Positions 42,759-50,159 of a DNA stretch of 64,000 nt are shown in pieces. The stretch covers positions 868,001-932,000 of the forward strand of contig NZ_VJYI01000002.1 of NCBI RefSeq assembly GCF_008065375.1, given 5' to 3'. The translations under genes were made by a program, and so were the position numbers. The stretch is from Nonomuraea sp. SYSU D8015 (GTDB lineage: Bacteria; Actinomycetota; Actinomycetes; Streptosporangiales; Streptosporangiaceae). Numbering within the stretch: position 1 is the stretch's first letter; every line of letters starts with the position of its first letter. The notes beneath the pieces are model-generated. The model did not search any database. It had not been told where the DNA came from and saw only the letters and a program-made list of their open reading frames with translations.

Positions 42759-43691
42759 ATGCATCTGATCAACCCGACACGCAGCCGCCCGGGAGATCAC
42801 ACCGCCGCGTCCCGGAGCCGTCGCACGCTCCGGGCGCGGCGCTGGGCCGGATGGCTGTTCGCCCTGCCCGCGCTGGCGTTCTACGCGGTCTTCAACTTCC
42901 GGCCCATCCTGCTGTCGATCCAGTACTCCTTCTACGACTGGGACGGCATCGGTGCGTCCACCTGGGCCGGGCTGGAGAACTACCGCGCAGTGTTCACCGA
43001 TCCCGAACAGCTGTCATCGCTGTTGCACGCCTTCTACCTGATCCTGTTCTTCACCGTCCTGCCGGTGACCCTGGCCCTGATCAGCGCCTCGGTGATGCGG
43101 CAGATCCAAGGCAAGTTCACTGGGACGCTGGCCCGCACCATGCTGTTCCTGCCGCAGATCATTCCCGGCGCCGCCGCCGGAGTCGCCTGGACCTGGATGT
43201 ACTCCGACAACGGAGTGGTCAACCAGCTGCTGCGAGCCGTCGGCCTGGAGTCGGCCGCCCGGCCCTGGCTCGGCGACTTCACCTGGGCCCTGACCGCGGT
43301 CGGATTCATCGGCACCTGGCTGTCGACCGGACTGTGCACCATGCTGCTGCTGGCAGGCATCGGGAAAATCGACGGCAGCCTCTACGAAGCAGCCCGCATC
43401 GACGGAGCCGGCGCGATCAGGCAGTTCCGGTCCGTCACCCTTCCCGGACTCCGCAACGAGATCGGCGTCTGCGTCACTATCACCGTCATCGCCGCGCTCG
43501 CCAGCTTCGACGTTGTCTACCTGGCCACCCAGGGCGGCCCGGGCACCCAGACGATGGTGCCCGGTGTCATGGTCTACAACCTGGCGTTCAACGAGAGCCG
43601 CCTCGGCGCGGCCTCCGCCCTCGCGGTCGTCCTCGCCCTGATCGTGATCGCCGTCATCGTCCCGCTCCAGCGGCTGTTCCGGGAGAGATAG
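42759..43691 (+). CDS. Sugar ABC permease, MalF/AglF-type
   Basis: 310 aa with six transmembrane helices. The EAA loop is YEAARIDGAGAIRQFRSVTLPGL, where the ATPase docks. A basic N-terminus of 35 residues precedes the first helix (AGWLFALPALAFYAVFNFRP). It starts 19 bp after the binding protein. It forms a heterodimer with the next permease. Confidence 0.94.
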   Translation: MHLINPTRSRPGDHTAASRSRRTLRARRWAGWLFALPALAFYAVFNFRPILLSIQYSFYDWDGIGASTWAGLENYRAVFTDPEQLSSLLHAFYLILFFTVLPVTLALISASVMRQIQGKFTGTLARTMLFLPQIIPGAAAGVAWTWMYSDNGVVNQLLRAVGLESAARPWLGDFTWALTAVGFIGTWLSTGLCTMLLLAGIGKIDGSLYEAARIDGAGAIRQFRSVTLPGLRNEIGVCVTITVIAALASFDVVYLATQGGPGTQTMVPGVMVYNLAFNESRLGAASALAVVLALIVIAVIVPLQRLFRER

Positions 43692-43693
43692 CC

Positions 43694-44533
43694 ATGCCCA
43701 CCTCGACGCCCGTACGGACACTGCGCCGACGCGCGCCCGGTCTGCTGCTCATCGCGGCGGCGTCCCTGTACTCGATCGTGCCACTGCTGAGCATGATGAG
43801 CGCGGCGCTGGCACCCCAAGGGTCCTTCCCGAGCGGCCTGAGCTGGCCCAGCGACCCGCACTGGCACAACTTCATCGACGCCTGGAACGTCGCCAACATC
43901 ACGACGCTCCTGCAGTCCAGCACCATGATCGTGCTGGGCGTCGTGCCGATTGCGGTCCTGATCTCAACCATGGCCGCCTACGCGATCGCCATCCTGGCAA
44001 TCCCGCTCGGCCGCATCTTCTACACGGTGCTCGTGCTCACCCTGACCCTGCCGTACGAGATCGTGATCGTCCCGCTGTACGAGCAGAACAAGGACATGGG
44101 CCTGCTCGGCAGCCAGTGGGCCCTGATCCTGCCGCTGATCGGACTCAACATGCCGTTCGCGGTCTTCTGGATGCGAGCACACTTCGTCAACGTTCCCCGC
44201 GAGTTGTCCGAGGCCGCCGGCCTCGACGGCGCCGGCCCCTGGCAGGCGCTGCGGCACATCCACCTGCCACTCGCCCGCCCCGCGATCGCGTCCCTCACCT
44301 TGCTGATGTTCCTGTCCACCTGGAACCAGTTCCTGCTCGCCCTGGTGCTCATCGACGACCCCACCAAGCGCACCATGGCCGGCGCCCTGCAGGCCTTCAC
44401 CACGAAATACAGCACCGACCAGGTGCTCCTGAACGCCGGTGCCCTGCTCATCATGGCCCCCACGATCATCGTGTTCCTGTTCCTGCAACGCCACTTCGTC
44501 AAGGCACTGCTCCAGGGCGCCGTCAAGGGCTAG
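43694..44533 (+). CDS. Sugar ABC permease, MalG/AglG-type
   Basis: 279 aa with six helices and the EAA loop LSEAAGLDGAGPWQALRHIHLPLARP. It starts 2 nt after the upstream stop. No ATPase gene is present in the operon; in streptomycetes and relatives a shared ATPase (MsiK) energises several sugar importers, and the same is likely here. Confidence 0.94.
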   Translation: MPTSTPVRTLRRRAPGLLLIAAASLYSIVPLLSMMSAALAPQGSFPSGLSWPSDPHWHNFIDAWNVANITTLLQSSTMIVLGVVPIAVLISTMAAYAIAILAIPLGRIFYTVLVLTLTLPYEIVIVPLYEQNKDMGLLGSQWALILPLIGLNMPFAVFWMRAHFVNVPRELSEAAGLDGAGPWQALRHIHLPLARPAIASLTLLMFLSTWNQFLLALVLIDDPTKRTMAGALQAFTTKYSTDQVLLNAGALLIMAPTIIVFLFLQRHFVKALLQGAVKG

Positions 44534-44602
44534 GACGCCGCCGCACCCACCCCCTACCGAGAAGACACGTACACGCACCGAACAGTCAGGAAACCGAGGA
44601 AC

Positions 44603-46231
44603 GTGAGCAACGCAACCGACAACTGGTGGCGCTCGGCCGTGATCTACCAGGTCTACATCCGCAGCTTCGCCGACGGCGACGGCGACGGAACGGGCGACAT
44701 CGCCGGGCTCCGCTCCCGCCTGCCCTACCTGGCCGAACTCGGCGTCGACGCGATCTGGATCAACCCCTGGTACCCCTCCCCGCTCGCCGACGGCGGCTAC
44801 GACGTCTCCGACTACCGCGACATCCACCCCACCTACGGCACCCTTGCCGAGGCCGAGAAGATGATCGCCGAAGCCCACGCACTCGGCCTGCGCGTGATCC
44901 TGGACATCGTCCCCAACCACACCTCCGACCAGCACCTCTGGTTCCAGCAGGCCCTGGCCGCAGGACCGGGATCCCCTGAACGGGAGCGCTACCTGTTCCG
45001 CGACGGCAGGGGCGAGGACGGCTCACTGCCGCCCAACGACTGGCACGCCGCCTTCGGCGGTCCCGCCTGGACCCGCGTCCCCGACGGCCAGTGGTACCTG
45101 CACCTGTTCGCACCCGAGCAGCCCGACCTGAACTGGGACCACCCAGCCGTTCACGCCGAGTTCGACGACGTTCTCCACTTCTGGTTCGACCTCGGCGTCG
45201 ACGGTTTCCGCATCGACGTCGCCCACGGCATGGCCAAGGATCCCGCCCTGCCCGACCTCGGCCTGACCGAGTTCTCCGTCCTCACGGGAGAGGGCCAGGA
45301 CGACCATCCGCACTGGGACCGCGACGGCGTCCACGACATCTTCCGCCGCTGGCGTGCCATCGCCGACGGCTACCCCGACCGGCGCGTCTTCGTTGCCGAG
45401 GCCCACGTCCGCCCCGGCCGCCTCGCTCACTACCTGCGCAACGACGAGCTGCACACCGCCTTCAACTTCGACTTCCTCAAATGCCCGCTGGAAGCCGGCC
45501 CCCTGCGCGAGGTCATCGACCGCAGCATCACCGACCTGGCCGCCGTCGGCGCCCCGCCCACCTGGGTCCTGTCCAACCACGACGAGACCCGGCACGTCAC
45601 CCGCTACGGCCGCGCCTACACCGGCGTACGAAGCGCGCTCCTCGACCAGGGCGCCCCCTCCGATCGCGCGCTCGGCACCCGCCGCGCCCGCGCGGCGGCG
45701 CTGCTCATGCTGGCCCTGCCCGGCGGCGCCTACATTTACCAGGGCGAGGAACTGGGCCTGTACGAAGTCGAAGACCTGCCCGAAGCAGCCCTCCAAGACC
45801 CCACCTGGGAACGCTCCCGCCACACCGTCCGAGGCCGTGACGGCTGCCGCGTCCCCATCCCCTGGTCGGGCACCACACCGCCGTTCGGCTTCGGCCCGCC
45901 CGGATCCGTACCCTGGCTTCCCCAGCCGAAGGACTGGACGTCATACACCGCCGAAGCCGCCTCCGCCGATCCCGCATCCATGCTGCAGCTCTACCGAGCC
46001 GCACTGCGTCTGCGCCGAGCGGTTCCGGCTTTCACCGGGGAAGCGTTCCGCTGGCTGGACAGCCCGCACGGCACGCTCGTCTTCGAACGCGGAGCCGGAC
46101 TCCTCTGTGCGGTCAACCTCTCCGACCAGCCGCTTCCGCTTCCCGACGCCTGCCAGGTCCTCCTCGCCTCAGGCCCCGTGGGCGACCGCCTCCTGCCCAC
46201 GGACACAGCCGCCTGGCTCCAACGGAACTGA
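44603..46231 (+). CDS. Cytoplasmic GH13 alpha-glucosidase
   Basis: 542 aa with no signal peptide. It has the GH13 barrel with the four conserved regions: DIVPNH, GFRIDVAHG (nucleophile D205), VFVAEAHV (acid/base E266) and LSNHDET (D327). It belongs with oligo-1,6-glucosidase/alpha-glucosidase-type enzymes rather than secreted amylases. It should split the imported oligosaccharide inside the cell, completing the uptake pathway. It is 69 bp after the second permease, with CGAGGA close to the GTG start. Linkage preference cannot be told from sequence alone. Confidence 0.93.
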   Translation: MSNATDNWWRSAVIYQVYIRSFADGDGDGTGDIAGLRSRLPYLAELGVDAIWINPWYPSPLADGGYDVSDYRDIHPTYGTLAEAEKMIAEAHALGLRVILDIVPNHTSDQHLWFQQALAAGPGSPERERYLFRDGRGEDGSLPPNDWHAAFGGPAWTRVPDGQWYLHLFAPEQPDLNWDHPAVHAEFDDVLHFWFDLGVDGFRIDVAHGMAKDPALPDLGLTEFSVLTGEGQDDHPHWDRDGVHDIFRRWRAIADGYPDRRVFVAEAHVRPGRLAHYLRNDELHTAFNFDFLKCPLEAGPLREVIDRSITDLAAVGAPPTWVLSNHDETRHVTRYGRAYTGVRSALLDQGAPSDRALGTRRARAAALLMLALPGGAYIYQGEELGLYEVEDLPEAALQDPTWERSRHTVRGRDGCRVPIPWSGTTPPFGFGPPGSVPWLPQPKDWTSYTAEAASADPASMLQLYRAALRLRRAVPAFTGEAFRWLDSPHGTLVFERGAGLLCAVNLSDQPLPLPDACQVLLASGPVGDRLLPTDTAAWLQRN

Positions 46232-46700
46232 CGCACCGCAAACGACAGCGGACGCGTTGACATCATCCGTTCGCCTAGTTCCGTGATCCATTCTGAGTTC
46301 AGAGAAAATGATGAAGGTGGCGGCCCAGCCGAGCGCGACCATGTCGAGGTTGAAGGTGCGCCGGTCGGGGTGGTCGCGCGGCGGCAGTGGGTCAGAGGCG
46401 GTGCGGGCGAACCATGGCGCGGTGTAGGCCAGCAGACGGCCGTTCTTCTCCACCAGCTCTTACCCGAAATGATCTTTAAGCTTCCAGATGGCTTGGCGGC
46501 CGCCTTTCGCTCACAGAAAGTGGCGCAAAGAACCTTGGCGTTTGCCCCCGTGTCGGCGTGTCGGGAACCGTTTCCGTCGTCCGCAGCACCACGAGGGCGA
46601 AGGTTCGCCGAACGAGCCGTGGCCAGCGTAGTGGTCGCTGCTGGTGTCATCGCTCCGTAGCGGGGGGCGAGCGACCCGCCGGTGTGTCCACGGGCCGGTG
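46232..46700. other. Spacer with an unassignable remnant
   Basis: The minus strand at about 46290-46453 reads ELVEKNGRLLAYTAPWFART and FNLDMVALGWAATFII, which looks like the middle of a decayed gene, perhaps with one membrane segment. It has no start, no end and no family. The remaining sequence holds only short noisy frames. Confidence 0.35.
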
Positions 46701-47403
46701 TCACCGGATGCGGCCGCCTTCGGTGACCAGCCACTCGCCGGTTTCCCAATCGGATGGGCCGTCTTCGATGCGGTCCCTTCGGGTTCGGGGAATAGCTGCT
46801 CCAGCTCTGCGCGGGTCAGGTCGGTCCAGAGCGCGAACTGCCATTCCGTCTGCGTTAGTCCTTGGTCGTAGACCAGCTCGAACCGGGGCTCGCGGCCGGC
46901 GACGAAGTCGTGGATGTCGCCGAGAAGCTCATCTGATGTCGAGGGAAGGACGAAAGGCCACGTTTCACCGGTGGGAAAGCGGTACATGGTGGAGGCCGAG
47001 GCGAGTGCGTTGACAAGGTTCTGCCATTGCTCGGGCGAGGTGTGGCTGGCGGGCAGGTTCACACCCGTGTGATCGACCCGCTGGACATATCCGGCGAGAC
47101 GGCGGGTCAGGTCCCTATTTCGACCGTGGCCGGCGGCGTCTGCGCACCGGGCGTTTCGCCGCCCCAGACGCCAATGGATTGGCCCGTGTCGAAGACGACC
47201 TGCGGCGCCGGCACGTTGGCCAATTTGAACGCCGTCACCGGACGTGCGCCGGCGGGCTGTGGCGGGGTGAGGATCAGATGGTCAGCCGCCCCGCCGGGTG
47301 TGGCGTATACGACCTCGGCGAGCAGCGAGCGTAGTTCGCCGAGGAAGGTGCGTGACTCCGGAGTCGTGGGCAAATAGAAGGTGATTTCGGAGAGGCGATG
47401 CAT
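46701..47403 (-). pseudogene. Frameshifted hypothetical gene
   Basis: Three pieces follow each other in different frames. The first runs from MHRLSEITFYLPTTPES to PPATVEIG. The second goes from DLTRRLAGYVQRVDHTG through STMYRFPTGETWPFVLPST to RAELEQLFPEPEG. The last is SDWETGEWLVTEGGRIR, then a stop. Together they make one coherent protein of roughly 230-240 residues. A single-base shift lies near 47100. Near 46780 a shift plus a probable deletion breaks the C-terminal part. The family is an actinobacterial protein of unknown function. Confidence 0.65.
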
Positions 47404-47552
47404 GCGCTTGACCTTAACCTAATTCAGGTCAATTTCTGCCGGTATATGCGGTCGCTTCCCGTATAGCCAGATATGTAGGTTTGGGCGTACTCGGTTGAGC
47501 ACACGAACCTGGAGGTGACCTTCTACTGGGGATGACAACAGCGCCTGCGAGG

Positions 47553-47815
47553 TCAGGACCCGGGAGCGGTGCGGCCAGCGGAGGAACGGAAGTCCGGCAT
47601 GCCGAAATGGACGGTGGTGTGCGTGGCTGCCAGACGTTGCATGGCCTCGGCTTTCTGGTCGGCTGCGGCGATGCTGACCTCGATCGCGGCGACTTCGCCG
47701 AGCAAGCCTTGGTTCTTGTCCTCTTGTAGGCGAGCGAGGAGGTTGTCGCGGATTTCCTGCAGCCGGGGCATTTGGCGGGATCCGGCCGGAGGAAGCGCAT
47801 GAGCTGATCATGCTG
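47553..47815 (-). pseudogene. C-terminal remnant of a second tyrosine integrase
   Basis: MPRLQEIRDNLLARLQEDKN and GLLGEVAAIEVSIAAADQKA match the coiled C-terminus of the long actinobacterial integrases, as in the copy at 39057-39848. In a neighbouring frame just upstream RFLRPDPAK supplies the preceding residues, so one base has been lost at the join. The catalytic part is gone. Confidence 0.6.
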
Positions 47816-48860
47816 ATGTTCGGCGGATCAGCAAGGGCGAGCGTAACCGGATCAAGATGCGTGTCCGTACGACGATGGAGGCGCAGGCGAAGATAGAGGG
47901 ACGCTTCTTGGGAGGGCGTCCGCCGCACGGCTACCCCCTCCAGGACGTCGGCCCCACCCCAATCCGAGCAAGGCAGCCGATGGCAAGCGGCTGCACCGCC
48001 TGGAGCCTGATCCGCTGACGGCGCCCATCGTGGCGCGGATCTTCTGGGAGTTTCTCCATGGCCAGGGCCTCTGCTTGATCACCGAAGGGCTGACCCGGAG
48101 AACATCCCCTGCTCGTCCGCTTACGACAAGGCGCGCAACCGGCACCGCTCCGGTGTTGCCTGGTCACCCAGGGGCATGTGACCAAGCTGAAGTGGAACCC
48201 GCAGGATCAGTGGGTCTGGTCGGAGATGGTCGTGCACGAGCCGATCGTGGACATCGAGACCCTCGAGCAGGCGCAGGCGCTGCTGTCGGCCAACGGCCGG
48301 CCTGCGACTGCGCGCAAGCCGCCCAGCACCCGGCGCTCGTACGTCCTGCGTCGTCTGTTGCACTGCGGCGTGTGCGGCCGTCGGATGGAGGGCACCTGGA
48401 GCAACGGCCGCCCCTACTATCGGTGCAAGTTCCCCACCGAGTACGCCCTCGCCAACATGATCGTGCACCCCCGCACCGTGTACGTTCGCGAGGATCACAT
48501 CCTGACTGAGGTGGACCCCTGGGTCTGCCAGATCTTTTCCCCTGCCGCCCTCGAACAGACCGCCCAAGCCCTTGTGGACGCCCAGAACAACGAGACCGAC
48601 CGCGTGATCGCCGAGGCCGCGCGCAAGGTGATCGACGACTGCGACCAGCGGATGACCGCTACCGGGCGACCTTGGACGCGGGTGGTGACCCGCAAGAGAT
48701 CGGCAGGTGGATGGCCGACACTCGGGCCGAGCGACTCAAGGCCGAGGGACGGCCGACAGACACGAGCTCTACACGCAGATGGGCCTCCACCTCGTCTATG
48801 ACCCCTTGGAGGGGGTTGTCACAGTCGAGGCGAGGCCCAGCATGTACCAGAGTGCGTGTC
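47816..48860 (+). pseudogene. Serine recombinase, degenerate
   Basis: Pieces in several frames spell a large serine recombinase downstream of its catalytic domain. They are SKGERNRIKMRVRTTMEAQA with GRFLGGRPPHGY; RLEPDPLTAPIVARIFWEF; and IPCSSAYDKARNRHRSGVAW ending at a stop. A long piece (48178-48660) follows, with WNPQDQWVWSEMVVHEPIVD, the zinc ribbon HCGVCGRRMEGTW...YYRC and EYALANMIVHPRTVYVRE. The catalytic Ser domain is absent, a segment after GVAW is deleted, and the C-terminus is frameshifted (DPQEIGRWMADTRAERLKAEG in another frame). It lies right next to tRNA-Leu. Confidence 0.75.
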
Positions 48861-48942
48861 CGAGGGGGGACTTGAACCCCCATGCCCATCACTGGGCACT
48901 AGCACCTCAAGCTAGCGCGTCTGCCTATTCCGCCACCCGGAC
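48857..48942 (-). tRNA. tRNA-Leu (anticodon GAG)
   Basis: 86 nt on the minus strand. The acceptor arms GTCCGGG and CTCGGAC pair (one G-U); the discriminator is A and CCA is not encoded. The anticodon stem is CTAGC/GCTAG with loop TTGAGGT, giving anticodon GAG. There is a long variable arm (TGCCCAGTGATGGGCA) as required for class II tRNA-Leu, and a T arm GGGGGTTCAAGTCCCCC. It borders the recombinase remnants and may once have served as an attachment site. Confidence 0.93.
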
Positions 48943-49281
48943 TTGGTGCCTGCACGCGGGACCGTCATCCCGCGTCGGCTCAGTAAGGTTAGCAAACTCT
49001 GAGGGGTGCGTCATACCAAGAATGCGGTCACTCTTCTGAGACCGCTTCCGGGGGCCGGAATGGGGTGGGCAGGGGCTCCTGATGGGGCTCTCGTGGGGCG
49101 GGGGCTACAGCAATGGGTAGTTGGGGCTGATTTGGCGGCTGACGGGTTGGCCAATTCATGGGTCTGTTGTGAAAAGCCCTTGCGGCGACCATGGGTACTG
49201 CTACGGTTACGGACCGTTGAGGGGTGAGTCCACGGACCGGCCTCACCATGTGGGGCCGGTTCTGGAGTTTCGGGAGGTCAC
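48943..49281. other. Spacer between tRNA-Leu and the surface-protein genes
   Basis: 339 bp without a supported gene. The right end carries GGGAGG before the next start. No riboswitch or clear hairpin could be assigned. Confidence 0.5.
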
Positions 49282-49938
49282 GTGGCACGCGCGGCGGCAT
49301 GGCAGGTGGGGGCGACGCCCCTCGCCGTCGGCCGTCTGCCCGTGACCGTCCCGGGGCAGGACGCGACGGATGATCGGGCTGACCGGATGGCGCGGTTCGC
49401 GGCCGGTGCCCGTCGGCTCGTCGTGCGGGCAGCCACGATCGGTGGCCTGGTGGCCGCCGGGTGGCTGCTCGCTGTTCTGTTCGGCATGCTCACCGCTGCT
49501 CCGGCGGCCGCGGACGCCACCGCGGCGACAGGTGCGACTGCGACGACAGATGCGACTGCGGCGACAGGAGCCTCCGCGGGCGCCGTCGCGGCGGCGGGGT
49601 CCGCCGACTCCAGTCAGACGTACGCACCCCATGCCCTCGTGGGCGCCGGCCACATCTCGGCGTCGGACAACGCCGAGGCCATGGCCGGGCGCACGGTCGA
49701 CGGGCTCAACAGCCAGCAGGATCCTGGCCTTCCTTCACCGTCCACCGCCGGAAAGATCCTGGACGCCAACGGCTTGGTGCCCAACGGCGGTGGCAGCGGC
49801 CCGTTCGGGCCCGCTGCGGGGGACGTCGCGAGGTCCGTGTTCGACCCGCGGCTGCAGGCGCGACGCGCTCTCCTGGCGTACGTGCTTCCCCCCGTCGTCC
49901 GCACAGCGGCGGACGACCCCTCTTTCTCTCCTGACTGA
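49282..49938 (+). CDS. Exported or membrane-anchored Ala-rich protein
   Basis: 218 aa. A basic N-terminal segment (1-47) is followed by one strong hydrophobic helix (about 48-75, TIGGLVAAGWLLAVLFGML) ending at AAPAAADA, which is either a long signal peptide or an anchor. Next comes a short tandem region of Ala/Thr/Gly (TATTDATAATGAS), encoded by DNA repeats around 49516-49580. The mature part is low-complexity, rich in Gly, Ser and Ala, with no cysteine and no known domain. GGGAGG 4-5 nt upstream supports the GTG. It precedes the chaplin-like gene in the same direction and may share its role at the cell surface. Confidence 0.65.
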   Translation: MARAAAWQVGATPLAVGRLPVTVPGQDATDDRADRMARFAAGARRLVVRAATIGGLVAAGWLLAVLFGMLTAAPAAADATAATGATATTDATAATGASAGAVAAAGSADSSQTYAPHALVGAGHISASDNAEAMAGRTVDGLNSQQDPGLPSPSTAGKILDANGLVPNGGGSGPFGPAAGDVARSVFDPRLQARRALLAYVLPPVVRTAADDPSFSPD

Positions 49939-50159
49939 TCCTCGCCAAGCACCGGTCGGCACGTTCCCCTTCCTCGCGCGACCGGTCCTTTCCCGACAAC
50001 AGCGGCGGAGCGTGGCCTGATCCCCTTCGCCGGCGGGTGACACGTCAGTTCAAACCGATCCGCGGATCCGAGGTCTCCGCTGTGCGTGAGCCTCACCTGG
50101 CCTCGGGCTGCCCGCGATCCGTTCAGGTATCCCCCCAAGAACCACTAGGAGCATTCATC

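Noticed and set aside
48857..48942. Direct repeat of the tRNA-Leu 3' end marking an attachment site at the left border
   Set aside because: No second copy of the tRNA end could be found by eye between 37 and 48 kb, so exact element borders are not claimed.
49160..49281. Possible cyclic-di-AMP (ydaO-type) riboswitch ahead of the surface-protein genes
   Set aside because: The conserved core sequence of that riboswitch could not be matched; the region only shows weak short inverted repeats.
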